Below are positions 45,813 through 57,191 of a stretch of DNA of 64,000 bases, piece by piece; the stretch's first letter is position 1; each line of letters begins with the position of its first letter. A model generated the notes under the pieces. It ran no database searches. It saw only the letters and a program-made list of their open reading frames with translations, and was not told the DNA's origin. The stretch spans positions 78,781,104-78,845,103 of the forward strand of contig OV884014.1 in NCBI GenBank assembly GCA_930367205.1, read 5' to 3'. Source of the DNA: Acanthosoma haemorrhoidale (lineage: Eukaryota; Arthropoda; Insecta; Hemiptera; Acanthosomatidae). The translations under genes were made by a program, and so were the position numbers.

Positions 45813-46405
45813 AAGAGGTTAATTTCTGCCCGTCGCCAATACTTCCTTGGATCCCTCCTCTTCAGTACTATCATGACTAAAACGTCTCCTACCTTTACAA
45901 CCTGCTTCAATTAAAAAGTGATCAAATCTGACAATACTGGATCTCACCCTTCCGACTTCTATTTCCCAACCTACAAATCTGCCCTCTTTGACCGTTCTTT
46001 TCTTATCGGGCCCACAAACCTTTGGAACTCCATTCCTATCGTCGTTCGCCAACTCTTTAAAGCTAGACTTTACCAGTTCCTTATCTCCTTCCGATCTAAC
46101 AATTCACCATTATTAATATTTTTATTTATTTTATTCATTCCCTATTTTAACATATCCCAGTAATCTTTCACGCTCTTTTCCCCCTTGTAATAATCCTATT
46201 TTTTTCTTTATTTTCTTAGTTGCAATTGCTAGATAATGCAATCACTTCTGCTCATTTATGCATTGGTTTCATATTATGGGTGTTGGTTCATTGATAGGGT
46301 CCGTTATTATTTAAAAGTTACATATAATTTTATTTCTTTGTCAGCTAGACATACTTAGTTGTTTCGTTTTGTTGTTCCTAGGGGACAATGTCCCAGAATA
46401 AAGGG
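45813..46405 (+). pseudogene. family C non-LTR retrotransposon 3' end, copy 2
   Basis: The start reads ARRQYFLGSLLFSTIMTK in one frame. A second open frame (45918-46163) then gives SDFYFPTYKSALFDRSFLIG and PTNLWNSIPIVVRQL. The DRSFLIGPTNLWNSIP block is the conserved FxRSFxxRxxxLWNSLP motif just before the C-terminus of many non-LTR ORF2 proteins. The UTR continues to GGGGACAATGTCCCAGAATAAAG (46380-46402), carrying an AATAAA signal. There is no poly(A) run. It is 5' truncated and frameshifted. Related fragments lie at 44515, 57955 and 59755. RT clade cannot be fixed because the palm is absent. Confidence 0.75.
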
Positions 46406-47057
46406 AGGTCTCTCTATTTAGTATTGAGTAGCTGTTTATTTCATGACAGGGGGCATCTGTGAGTGATTGCCTTGCCTAATGTGGGCAGGTTGTGTTCCAG
46501 TCCATTATCTACGACGGGTATGCTTCTCGTCTAATGGCTACGGTGTTTGCTTGACGTTTTAAGCAATATTGACAACAACGTTGAAATGAAATCGTCTGGG
46601 AAAGCAAACCGTTGGGGGAAAACGACTTATTATTAATCTATTTGTTATTTGTGTTTTTTTTTTTTTATCAATGCCAGAAAATGCTGGGTTTAGTCGGTTT
46701 AGCCTTAAACCAACAATTTGTTGACATTAATTATCTTTTTTTCTGATGACTGCTATTAATGAAAACGTTAAATGATTTATGTGTGAGCCCAAAGTTGGCT
46801 AGTCGGTTATGACACTATATATGCAATTACATTTACTTTAAATTATTTTTTGTGTACATTACCGGAAACTTCCATTAAAGTTCTCTCCTCACCTGAAACA
46901 AAACGCAATGTTGAAACAACAATTTTAGATTTGTTATTTTATAAAAATTTTTAACTGTTATACTTAAACATGGTAATAACATATATCTTGGGATGTTTAT
47001 ATATTTACAGAAAATTATCAACATTCTTAAGAATTATACAATAACGAAGTCTATATA
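46406..47057. other. AT-rich non-coding stretch
   Basis: No gene recognised. A poly(T) run lies at about 46658-46667. Confidence 0.35.
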
Positions 47058-47695
47058 TAAAGGATAAAAAAAATGTATCCACTGTTTAAAAGTCCATAAC
47101 TTGCAAACTAATTGACGGAGTTGTCTCATTTTTGGTAGTGTAATAGTTTGTAGTTCCGGCAATCGCCATACAAGCGTTGTATTGCGTTGTTTTGTTTTGT
47201 CAGATGACAGTCGCCAGATAGTTAGTGTTTTATTGTTAGTTGTACTTTGTTACTCGCGTAAGCATGGCTGGCGTAAGGCTTACATGGTATTTTAAGTACG
47301 AAAACATTAATGAGGTTCAACGGCAAGGGCGAAATGTGTATCAAACAGAGCCACCGACACGTTTAACGATTCGTCGCATTCGAGACAAATTTGAAGCCGA
47401 AGGCTGTTTTAAAGATATACACAAACAACGATCTGGACGACCTGCAACAGTAACAAGTCCATTTAACTCCCATCTTGTGTTACAACAATTCACTCGCTCA
47501 CCACAGAAGTCTGTGAGACAGTGTGCCCATGAAACTGGAGTGAGTCGCTCAAGTGTTCGGCGAATTTTGAAGACAGCCATCTTTAAGTTGGACTTTAAGC
47601 TACACTTTCACCAAAAATGAGACAACTCCGTCAATTAGTTTGCAAGTTATGGACTGTTAACCAGTGGATACATTTCTTTGGACCCCTCTGTATGT
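47058..47695 (+). mobile_element. short mariner-like element with ~63-bp inverted repeats
   Basis: The segment 47074-47136 (TGTATCCACTG ... AGTCCATAACTTGCAAACTA ... GACGGAGTTGTCTCATTTTT) is repeated in inverse orientation at 47611-47675 with very few mismatches, an unusually long terminal repeat. The outermost bases are diverged: the complement of the right end reads CAGAGGGGTCCAAAGAAATG, a typical mariner-like terminus, while the left has AAGGATAAAAAAAATG. Between the repeats lies a 126-codon helix-turn-helix frame and nothing else, so the DDE catalytic domain has been lost. TA could flank both sides, but the ends are not certain. Confidence 0.8.
47240..47620 (+). CDS. DUF4817-like helix-turn-helix protein, transposase N-terminus
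   Basis: A 126-codon open frame; a second in-frame Met at residue 9 (MAGVRLTW, 47264) may be the true start. The visible order is an N-terminal helix-turn-helix with WYFKYENINEVQRQGRN, then PPTRLTIRRIRDKFEAEG, a basic RSGRPATV linker resembling an AT-hook, and a second helix-turn-helix with FTRSPQKSVRQCAHETGVSR followed by SSVRRILK. This matches the DUF4817-type DNA-binding region fused to DDE domains in many arthropod mariner-like genes. In those proteins several hundred residues of catalytic domain follow; here the frame ends 20 residues after the helix-turn-helix and runs into the right inverted repeat. It could bind its own terminal repeats but not cut DNA. Expression is unproven, and it may simply be the residue of an internal deletion. 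Confidence 0.6.
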   Translation: MYFVTRVSMAGVRLTWYFKYENINEVQRQGRNVYQTEPPTRLTIRRIRDKFEAEGCFKDIHKQRSGRPATVTSPFNSHLVLQQFTRSPQKSVRQCAHETGVSRSSVRRILKTAIFKLDFKLHFHQK

Positions 47696-48827
47696 AAAAT
47701 AAATGAAGTATACAGGATCAATAGGATATTAACTAATTATCCGCTGAATAACTTGTTCCTGCATCATGATTTGCAATATTTCAAAATTTTAGTTTTTAAA
47801 CGAGAGAAATTTATTTGGAACGGATAGGCTATTCTTTCAAACAGGTACTTGGCAATCGCCATCGTCGTGTCGGCACGTTAGACGAAACACTCCACTGAAA
47901 AAAAATGATGTGGTCAATAAAATATTTTTTTTAAATATTCCACAATACCCTCTATTGATAATGTCATTATATAGCAATGATTAAAAAAATAAAGGTGAAA
48001 AAAAAAATTAACATATTTTTAACCAATTTTCGATAACTTAAGTAGCTTAGAAAAAAAAAAAAACCTATGTATTTTTGTAGGCAGTGCAGAATATTTATTT
48101 TATAGTCACATATATAATTAAAGCCTGCTATAATGAAAAATAAAATGTCCAGACGACAGAATTAACTTGTGCATTCACAAAATAAAACGACAAACAGCCT
48201 TTGAAGGGTTTCATATGTAGCCGAATCACTCTGCAACAACCAGATGATGGTTCGGATACCCAATCTATGACTGGGCGTTTTCTCAACCGATTACACACGA
48301 ATACAGCCTCCCAAAGGGCGGAGATGAAGAGACTTGAACGCACCTCTGTTACCTGACCACACTAACTCTTCACGACTTATGACACTGCACCAAGTTCTCT
48401 TATTCTCGTTCTCCGACTCTATCTCACTTTTATAATTATAAGTTACATTATTGTCGGATAGCAATTAATTAAGTTGTAATTAATGGCGTCTCTTTCCAAG
48501 AGCACATTAATTAACGAGCTAGTCCGAGATGTCACCCTTTTCCTGTCCACTAGAGCTTTTAAGTCTGACCTATGCTTTTCAATTTTGACCTCTATGACCA
48601 GAAGGTAATAATTAAAGGTATAATAAAGTATATTTTTATCTAGAAAACGGATTTTACCATTTGAACATACATTTGTTCATCACATTCATTTTTTGTATCA
48701 GCATAAATAAGACTTCATTGAAATAGCAAGTTTTAAAAATAAAGCGACCACTACATCACCAAATTTACATATTTAAAAATGAATTCTTGTGAAATTATTT
48801 TCGTGTACCATAAAACCATTTATCAAG
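47696..48827. other. AT-rich stretch with a weak tRNA-like patch
   Basis: No gene. On the minus strand about 48380-48300 shows GTTCAAGTC (box B-like) preceded by a poor box A, possibly a very old SINE. Poly(A) runs lie at 47998-48007 and 48052-48063. Confidence 0.35.
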
Positions 48828-49160
48828 GTTAAAAGGGCCGCAAACGAAGGAGATCCATTGTTCACTGTCGAATGCAACGACACAATTTCGCGCGCTAAGA
48901 GAACATGGAGGTAAGGCGATGAAACATTGTGGAGTAATCTAAGCTACGACAAACTAAGAAAGATCCCCATGTGATTCGAAGATGCAAGAATTACATAAAG
49001 TCCAGAGGAGATTACGGCTAACGATAGGCCACACTCGCTCAGCCACGAACGTTTCATGCCCCGGAGGCCTCCGATGTGCCGCTACTGCGGGTTTGGAGCT
49101 TAGCCTTGTCCATACCCTTACCAAATGTCTTGGATACCAACGGCCCACGGAGCACCGATA
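48828..49160 (+). pseudogene. RNase H-bearing non-LTR retrotransposon C-terminus (family E)
   Basis: In one frame from 48828 the sequence reads VKRAANEGDPLFTVECNDTI, then SRAKRTW, a stop, LWSNLSYDKLRKIP and, after another shift, HKVQRRLRLTIGHTR, HERFMPRRPPMCRYCG and LVHTLTKC. This order matches the end of ORF2 proteins that carry an RNase H domain: the last RNase H helix (N..ADxAAK), the W...NKLxxI linker, the RLRxGHTR block, and the terminal Cys-x2-Cys...His-x4-Cys zinc-like motif. Two frameshifts and two stops disrupt it. RNase H rules out the Jockey-type families A and B and points to an I, R1 or LOA-type element. No 3' tail was recognised after 49160. Confidence 0.7.
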
Positions 49161-50164
49161 GCACTCTGTCAAAAAGACTAATCGATTTATCATGTAATTG
49201 AATTTGGTCATCTGTGACCCTGACCCTAGTGGCTGTCCTAAAACCAAATGTATAACTCTTGATATTGGAACAAATGACTATTAGACTTCAAGACGATTAG
49301 AGACTTGATATAAATTATACCAGACACAATCTATTAATTTCAAAATCCGTAATTTGAAACCTTTCAAACCGAAATGTTTAGCCAAAACGAGGGCATCCAA
49401 TGCCTATATATTAGTGATACTTATGGATTTATTTCATAAAATCTTCTCCATCAATATCTATCAAAAGCCTTCATGGGCGTAAGCTTCTTGACGCTGGCAC
49501 AATCACCTGCGTGATGAGTCTATAACCAAACCCATAGCTTAGTTATCTTGTAGGGATCATATTGTATTATCTGTTAGTAAGACAGGCTTGGCCCTTTACA
49601 CTGATGTGATAGGTTGCTTAAAGGATATTCTCTACAACTTTAACCCTCGGTGGCGTTCAGACGATTCATGTAAAGTAACTATGTATTGGCCCATATTACC
49701 AATTGCATTGTTTATCGGTTACTGAGCACATACTGTCCACATCCTCACATAGGCTGTGCTGCAGACACTCCTTTTGGTCACAGCACTACGCCGCCCAAGG
49801 ATGACTAACGTCCGAAATGAATGAGGTCGAAGAGGAAAAAGGGGTCGACCTTGAGACACACGAATAGCTCATTGAATCTGCGACCTCATGTCAATTGGTA
49901 ATGTATTTTGTCACGTCTGATTTTGGCAAATAAGCCTTTAACGTAGTCAATGAGACAGATATAGTCAATGGGCAGTAAAGGTTAGATGTAGATCGGATAG
50001 TATTAACACAATACCATTTACTACTACAATTATAACGAATTTTAAGAATTTGAGAACAATATAAAGACAGTAACAGAAGAACGATAACAAACTTCAAAGA
50101 GAACGAGTCCAATGCAGGCACTGCGGTCTGCAAATCCCGCACTGCGCATTACTTCCAAAATAAG
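49161..50164. other. AT-rich non-coding stretch
   Basis: No gene recognised. The open frame at 49891-50142 (minus) is unrecognised. Confidence 0.4.
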
Positions 50165-50423
50165 AATGGAGAATGGGCAAGTCCGGTTTATTTCAGTGAT
50201 CCGTTCGTTCATTTTAATGGCTCTTTCAAAAATGTTTCAGTCAGAATAACGATCGAATTAAAGCTGACAACGAGTCATTCATTTCTTTCGAAAAAGATCT
50301 GAAAAGGAGGGAAAAAAATGCTTGAACCGACCAAATCGTTCATTTAAGCAACAATTTCAATAACTTGAACGACTCATCTAGGTAAGCAGATGATTATGAT
50401 TTGTTCGTTCACTGCCCACCTCT
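50165..50423. mobile_element. possible MITE ending in AGAGGTGGGC
   Basis: The complement of the right end reads AGAGGTGGGCAGTGAACGAA, a terminus common to many insect MITEs of the form TAGAGGTGGGCA...CGTTC. The left end (GGAGAATGGGCAAG, then CCGTTCGTTCATT) is only a loose match. The interior contains several inverted GTTCRTTCATT strings. The element type is uncertain. Confidence 0.35.
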
Positions 50424-51525
50424 AATTCAAACCGAAAGAAGTAAGGTCTGGTAGTACATGTCCTATGGATTTAAACTACAATTGCCGATATTGTTTCCTA
50501 TTGTGTATGATTAACCATAAGATAACAGAGTATTAACATATTGCATACTCGAGATCTATCATAAAGAGGCTCGTGGGTTTTGGTATTTTTATGTTCACAA
50601 TTAGCAGTCTCCAGACTACGCTAACAATACAAATGTTAGGTCAAAAGGTTCCGGGGTTGAATCCAAAATAAAACTGAATTTTGCTTTCATTTTCAAAATT
50701 TAAAGATGGGATGTACTCTGTTATATTACTTCATCTTTCCTTAGAGTATAATTGAGATAATCAGGTATATAAGAGATAATTGCAAAATTTCACTTATAAA
50801 CTTACAAATGGAAACCGGACTGCTGAAAAAAGAAAAGAAAAGCCACTTGTTTTGTCAATGGGTGCAATTATTTTTTCACTTTTACCACAGCCCTCTCATA
50901 TGAGAACAAGTTACTACTTGAAATGACTTTCTAGTCTGTGTACTTAGCTCCATGATCTGCCGCTCACTTCAGCCACTCGAACTTTCCACAAGATGGCTCC
51001 TGTTTAAGCTGATAGTCAACTATTTCGAATCTTTTTAAAATAGTAATTTTAATACACGTCCTTATTTTCAGGACTTTCCTTATAAAGCACAAAACAGAAG
51101 CAAAGTTTGATGGAAGACACTGCTAAGGGTTACGTTACAATTGTATTGACCGTTTAATGATGTTTCGTAATAACGGTACTCTGAAGCTATGTATGTTATT
51201 AATCAGTATGTGAAGGTTGATTTAATTTTTTGAAAGGTTGATTAAGTAAAACATCTCTGAATGAAACTGGGATTACGAAAAAAATGTTAATATAGTTTTG
51301 ATAGTTTTAATGACATTAAATTAATTGTCCATCCAAGCACAAGTACATGTTGTTATAATTAATCAAGACAAGGATACATTTAATTTGATTACCAATTTAA
51401 AGTAATATACTCAGGTTTATTTCCCTGGAATCTTCCGCTCAGGCTCAACAGTGTAAAAATACGAAATTCTGACGAAAGTGCCCAGTAGTTCTCTACATGC
51501 CTTTATAGATCTTATTATTGAAACT
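50424..51525. other. AT-rich non-coding stretch
   Basis: No gene recognised. Confidence 0.4.
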
Positions 51526-51990
51526 TCTTTATTGTGATAAAATTACAATTTGCCTTATTGGGCAATAAATAATTGTGATAAATGTCCTCATTCATACCAT
51601 ATTTACAATTTTGATTCACTCGCTCATTCGTACAGTATTTACACACAGCCCAGTGACCTCAAAAATCTACATGCTTGTCACCTCCCTCACATGTGGAATA
51701 GGAAGCGGAGTCTTGAAAGACCCTCACGCTCCTCCGTCACTGGATAAGGGCCAGCGGAGGCTGAGCCACAGACGCTCAGGTCATGATTGGAGAAACTGGT
51801 CATTGCTCCCACTGTCACGCATTTATAGAAGGTCACGAGGCCACTACCACACTAGTCTCCGAGAAGGAGTATAGGGATGAGTGGCGCAGTCTAATAAATG
51901 TACTAGGGTTGGCTGGATAGGTATCGATGGAACTTCATGAACTTGGAAGGGATGAGTTCAAGAATGTAGGTTCTATTATTAAGATAGATC
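51526..51990 (-). mobile_element. family B retrotransposon 3' end, copy 5
   Basis: Minus-strand copy with its 3' terminus at 51526 (complement of TCTTTATTGTGATAAAATTA). It keeps the full 3' UTR including the central CGCTCCTCCGTCACTGGATA block and continues into the decayed ORF2 end, matching the LELIPSKFMKFH region near 51935-51975. No intact frame. Confidence 0.75.
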
Positions 51991-52793
51991 TAGAGTATCC
52001 AATATGTTATTATTACTCTATTATTTTATCGTTAGTCAAAAACATTTGGAAATTTATCGGCAATTTTATTTTATATGCTTTGGATATTACGTTTTGAATC
52101 GATAATGATACAAGTAATGGTAAGCTTAACTTCAAGGCTTATTTATTAATGGGATACTGTTTTACATCGTTCTCACGTTTCAAAACATCTAGGAGGCTTT
52201 GAACCAAAGACTGGAAGTGAATGAGCGTATATTACAATGTTCTGTTTCCCTAGATGAACGCTCACGTTATTGAACCTGTTGTTGAAATGATCAATTTGAT
52301 AAATTTTATTCTGCTTTTCATGTCTTTTTCGAAAGAAAAAAAAAATAGATGTCTCAGTGTCAGCCCAGATTTTTTTTCGATTATCGCTTTCTTATTTATT
52401 TAAATGTAAGTTACGTGTTCATATATACATACCGTTCGACAATGGAGAAGGACATACTTAAATGGCAAGGCTCTTTGGGCTTACTTTATATGTTTGCGCT
52501 AGGGCTCTTAAAAATTTAGAAGTCCCCAAACGCCAGAAAATTGCGCCGGTTACGTCTTGAGAAGCTAGAGGTTTGATTGTGTCGGCTAGCTCACAAACTT
52601 GCCAACAATAAGGCATATACAATAAACAAAGTCAAAAATATTAAAGAAATAACAATTCATTTTATTAAAAAACAAAACAAAAAAAAAATACTGATCAGCA
52701 ACTTAACCAGGCCTGAATATTATTATAAATAATTATTAGTATAATTAACGTATAAAAATTACGAAAAAGTTTATAGTCACGATACGCTGGATG
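51991..52793. other. AT-rich non-coding stretch
   Basis: No gene recognised. Confidence 0.4.
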
Positions 52794-52849
52794 TTCGGAT
52801 AGCAGCCGCAGGACGGTGATCTTCGGATAGTCAACCGCAGGTCGGCGAT
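52794..52849. repeat. 28-bp tandem duplication
   Basis: TTCGGATAGCAGCCGCAGGA (52794 onward) is repeated as TTCGGATAGTCAACCGCAGG (52822 onward); units of 28 bp are about 80 % identical. They lie in a GC-richer patch (52780-53000) with no gene recognised. Confidence 0.55.
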
Positions 52850-53983
52850 GTGCACGGAGAGATAAACAGGCAGATAGGCCGAGAAGTTCAGTTGTAGAAA
52901 CAGCGACTTCGTGTTCGCAGGGGAACAGGCCGGTATGGAGTTATCTTCATCACTGACTAAAAACAGGCTCAGGCCTAAAGCCTTGTCCTCTAATACGCAA
53001 AGACGTGTTTATTTACTTCCTCGAGCTGTGTAATCCTTCGAACTATTTCCTCTGTCTGTTGATGTATACAATATTTACATACTAATTGTCTCCAGCCGAA
53101 GCATTCAAATAAGGAAAGAAAATAAATTTATAATTTAAAAATAATTACGATCATAAAAAAAAATCCTCTCAAACAAAAAAATTAAGTTTAATAAAAACTT
53201 ATTTACTGCCTAAGGGCCCGAACAATATATTCTTAGACTTTATAAGTCAACTAAAATGTGACTAAAAAGTATATTTCTGGTATGTGTGTCTTATGCTGTG
53301 CTATTTAAGCTTCCCTTCGCCATGACTGTGCAAATATGCCTTTGAAAGGCGCTAGACGATTGTTATGCAGAATGAATAGGCCTTGTAAGCACCAACGTAC
53401 TTTCACACAAGAGGAGAAAGCCCACATCGCCGAAAGCACACTCCGTCACAGTTCGTAGTCCGAAAGTGCTGTTGCTGAGCCCGAAATGTCTGCAGATAAC
53501 AGCTGGACTATCTAGTCATGGTGTATGCCGATTAGACAAGGATGAGGAGATGTCTACTCACAGCGGAGATAAAATCGTCCTAGAACACACAGTCTCGAGT
53601 TGTCTAAATTTTCCACAAGATAATTTTTGAGCATTGGTCTTTGATCAAGAGATTATAAACATTGACAGAGAAATAGAAATACTCGTATATCAGATGTTTT
53701 ACAGCATTTGATGCATATCCTGGCGTGTCTTATTCAAAAAAATCACATTGATTTGTGTCCCATACTTATTTAATAAAAAACAAAATTTTTATGTCCAAGA
53801 CATTTACTCTAAAAACAAAAGAATAAAACCATCACTCTTGATTATGAATAAAGTCTTCATTGAAGTTCTCATACATTTTAATTTATGAAAAACGACAAAG
53901 AAACAACTTGGTGATTTGAACATCTAAAATGACTACAAAACCTTTTGTAGCTACAAAACACATTATATATTATGCCCTTGCCG
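52850..53983. other. AT-rich non-coding stretch
   Basis: No gene recognised. Confidence 0.4.
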
Positions 53984-54100
53984 TTATGTTTGGCTAATTT
54001 ATATAAGTTAGCAATATTTTGAAGTAATGGATTATCGCTATGTTTACATTTATCTATAAATTTTTGTGGTTATCGCTTTCAAAATATCTGGAAAATAATC
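53984..54100 (+). repeat. dispersed ~115-bp repeat, copy 1
   Basis: Aligns with 62036-62150 in the same orientation. Shared strings include TTATGTTTRG, TATGTTTACA, GATCTATA/TATCTATA and GTGGTTATCG, then AATATCT. Identity is about 70 % by eye. Parent element unknown. Confidence 0.45.
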
Positions 54101-54125
54101 ATCATTGGATACTTCATGCAACTTG

Positions 54126-54535
54126 ACTATTCTAGTGTACTTTGGTTAGTCAAATATTGTGCTTAGAAACTTATTTTAGTTAGTTAAGATTAATTATTAC
54201 TTAGAGACATGACATAAATGCCCTAGCTGAACTCCAAGTAATTAGTATGGGCTTTATTAAGAAAATTGTAAATCAGCAATTTAGTTTACTATTAGTATAC
54301 CATCAAATGGCCACTCAAGGTGACAGCTTAGAGCTGTCGGAAACTTGTTTGTTAAATAAACTGTATTTGAAAAGAGAGATTTTTTACTTGATAATCAGTT
54401 TTAAATACGTCGTGCAACATAAACTATATTAGTGTACTTTGGTTTATCAAATATTTTCTTAGAAAATTATTTTGAATTACTTGTTGATATTTTACTGACT
54501 AAGCTCCAACTAGATGTAAGTTGATATGGTCGTTA
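54126..54535. repeat. diverged tandem duplication, period 298 bp
   Basis: ACTATTCTAGTGTACTTTGG (54126) and ACTATATTAGTGTACTTTGG (54424) begin two stretches that stay alignable for about 55 bp, and again around 54225 and 54500 (CTCCAAGTAATTAGTATGG against CTCCAACTAGATGTAAG). This looks like an old tandem duplication. Confidence 0.45.
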
Positions 54536-56574
54536 GTGACAAATTGAAAATGAGTAATTTAATGTGGGATTCCTTGATAAATGGGAAAAGGATAGAAACA
54601 GCTGGTTGAGCATATATGATTTATATGCGGTATGGATGTGTGGTAAAGATAAACCTAAGGTACTTTACAATAGGCTCCCACTTCAATTATCCACGTGGTA
54701 GTATACACTATTTGTGCTTTTTTTTTTTTAATTTAACTGGCCACAACTTTTATGTTTTATGTTCGTAATTGGCTCATTAAGTATTCTTCTCCAACGTGTG
54801 GACGGACTAACCTGATTGGCCATCGACCAATCTTTTCCTTTCTTGAGACTTGCTTTTATCATTCAATTCCCCCATTTCTGACCATTACGACTCTTTAGTG
54901 AACTATTTTTTTTTTTTTTTCGGACTCCATGGAGCGTTCTCCAGTCTCTAATGCGACCGTGTCCTTGACAGCCATAGGCGTTAGTGAGGAAGTCGGGGCT
55001 GCTTTAATGTATTTTGACGGTCGGGGCCCCCCTCAATTGGGGCCCGAGGCCGTAGGCCAATTCGCTCTCTTGACCTGTCTCACCGCTCTTCTCTGTCTCT
55101 TCTACCACTCTACTAGCAGGAGGAATATTTGCTTTGGATTTAATATGAACTTGGATTTAACATTTTGATAAACGGTCAGATACTACAATTTTTAATAATA
55201 GTATGTTGGCACAAACACCAGTCAAGTCAATTGTTGACTGACTCCGTTGACAGGAGAAAGTTCATTATGTTTCATCGGTACCAATAACGAAAATTGCCTT
55301 TTTTTTTTTCTTTTTTTTTTGTTCATTTTTTTGCCCTAAGCTCTCTAGTTAGAATTTGCGGATGAGGGAGAAATATAAAATATTTGGGGTGATCAGATCC
55401 TTGTACTAGGAGGACCTGCTTGAAGGTGGTGTGAGAGGAGTAAGGAGTGTGGGAATCCTCGGTGGAGGTTGATTGTTATAGTACAGTGGTGAGAGTCCTC
55501 TGGTGGACGAAAATTGCCTATTCGTATCTAAATTTGTTTCTGTAAATTGTTTGTCTTTTTGAATTGCGGGAAAGTAAAAATCCAAGATTGTAATTTTATA
55601 AGATATTGAACGCTGATCTCGAATTGCCCCCATAATTATTGTGATACTTTAGGTCGCATTTGATGCATAATTACGCTGTAACAAGTTAGTCGTACAATTT
55701 ACGTTATTGCTTAGTTCGAAACAGTGACAAATAATTTTGCCTGTCTGTATGTATCTACTACGATGGCAATCATAAATATAAATCAATTTGTCACTTTTTT
55801 TTGATGGATTAACTGAATTTAACTAGAATGTCAAAAACCCTTTCGTTAATTGGCTCTCTAATGGATAAATTATTTATATAGAACTATTCATCTTTTCATA
55901 ATGCAGACGTAAATCAAACGTTTAACGTGAAAGATAAAATTTCTCCCAATTTCCATTTACAGTTATATAAATCCGTTATAATTTATAGAAACCTGTTAAT
56001 TTGAAAGTTGTCTCTCATAGATTTCAGATAAATTGGCCTAGGGCCAGTTCCTAGAAATTTTTAAGTGCTAATAGCTCTGTTTTCATGTGTCAACTAAAGG
56101 AGAAAGCGGTGCTTCCAGTAGATATTTTGGACTAGGATTTATGAAAGACATTTCGAAAATGTCTTGAAACCTGACGTAAAAATTTTACACGAGAATTTTC
56201 TTATAATTTCTATTATACTAGGAGTTGTTAATCTTAAACTAATATTACAGATTTGCTCCAAGTATAAATAAAACTAAAAACAAGTAGAACTAACGATATC
56301 ACTCAATGTTCCTTAATTGATACGAGCAGCAAATAAACAACTATACTTTTCTAACTTTCTATACAAATTATCTTTACGTACATCACTTTCTCTACATTGC
56401 TCATATAAAAATCATTTAAAAAAGTTTTATTTCAGAGTTGTAAACTTTCTTCGTAAATTACACCTTTTCTCTTTCTTAGCAGAAGACACATGATTATTTA
56501 TTAAACTTTTTTTATTCATTAATCCGCATGATTTAGCGTAAAGTATCACAAGAAATCACTTCTTTTATAAGCAC
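54536..56574. other. AT-rich stretch with a GC-rich patch at 54930-55090
   Basis: No gene could be supported. A 79-codon frame at 54929-55168 spans the GC-rich patch. A GC palindrome there (55022-55050, CGGGGCCCC ... GGGGCCCG) resembles ends of some MITE families, but no complete element could be defined. Confidence 0.35.
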
Positions 56575-56577
56575 CGT

Positions 56578-56660
56578 CCTCGAAGGGTAGTTTGCATGCA
56601 CGAGTTCCTACTATGGAGACCCGGGTTCGATTCCCTGCTGCAACAAAGGATTTTTTCTTG
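56578..56660 (+). repeat. tRNA-derived SINE fragment (candidate)
   Basis: A strong pol III box B, GGGTTCGATTCCC (56623-56635), is preceded by a poor box A (GGGTAGTTTGCATG, 56585-56598) and followed by a purine-rich stretch and GGATTTTTT. The T run could act as a pol III terminator. No full cloverleaf forms. The 3' side resembles the 6461-6530 candidate. Confidence 0.5.
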
Positions 56661-57147
56661 AGATATCCCTATGGCCGGGGTTCTTCTAGCTACTGCGGTG
56701 ATTAGCTACTTGAATAAATAATTAGAATAAATTAGAAAATAAAGAAAATTAACTTTGAGAGGCAGTAGCCAATAACTAACCTCGTCCATCCCTCAATGTC
56801 ACCTTCGGCCGGGCCTACGAACTCTTCAGTACTGTTAAACCATTAAAATATTAATTGATTACCATTTCACAGGATGATTATATATGTACAACCATCTACA
56901 ATAATTTGATGTTAGTAAATAAACATCAAATTATACAGGACGATATTCTTACAGAGGTCCAAAATAAATGTTTTCTAGCTTGGAGACCAGGACATTGGTT
57001 AACAGGTCATTTAAATAATCAGTATAGAACTGTAACTTTTTCGTCTGGTTAAAATCAAATAAATTTTACAAAAAACCGTTGAGGTTTTGATGTACAACCT
57101 TGCTCCACAAACAATATTTACTGTTATTAGAATACCTTTCATTTATT
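56661..57147. other. AT-rich non-coding stretch
   Basis: No gene recognised. A 65-codon frame at 56855-57052 is unrecognised. Confidence 0.35.
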
Positions 57148-57191
57148 AGATAGATAAATAGATAGATATATAGATAGATAGATAGATAGAG
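57148..57191. repeat. GATA microsatellite
   Basis: Imperfect (GATA)n with one AAAT and one TATA interruption. It appears to be the tail of the minus-strand retrotransposon to its right. Confidence 0.85.

Noticed and set aside
48300..48380. Minus-strand tRNA-like patch with GTTCAAGTC
   Set aside because: Only box B is convincing; no cloverleaf and no sequence shared with the other SINE candidates.
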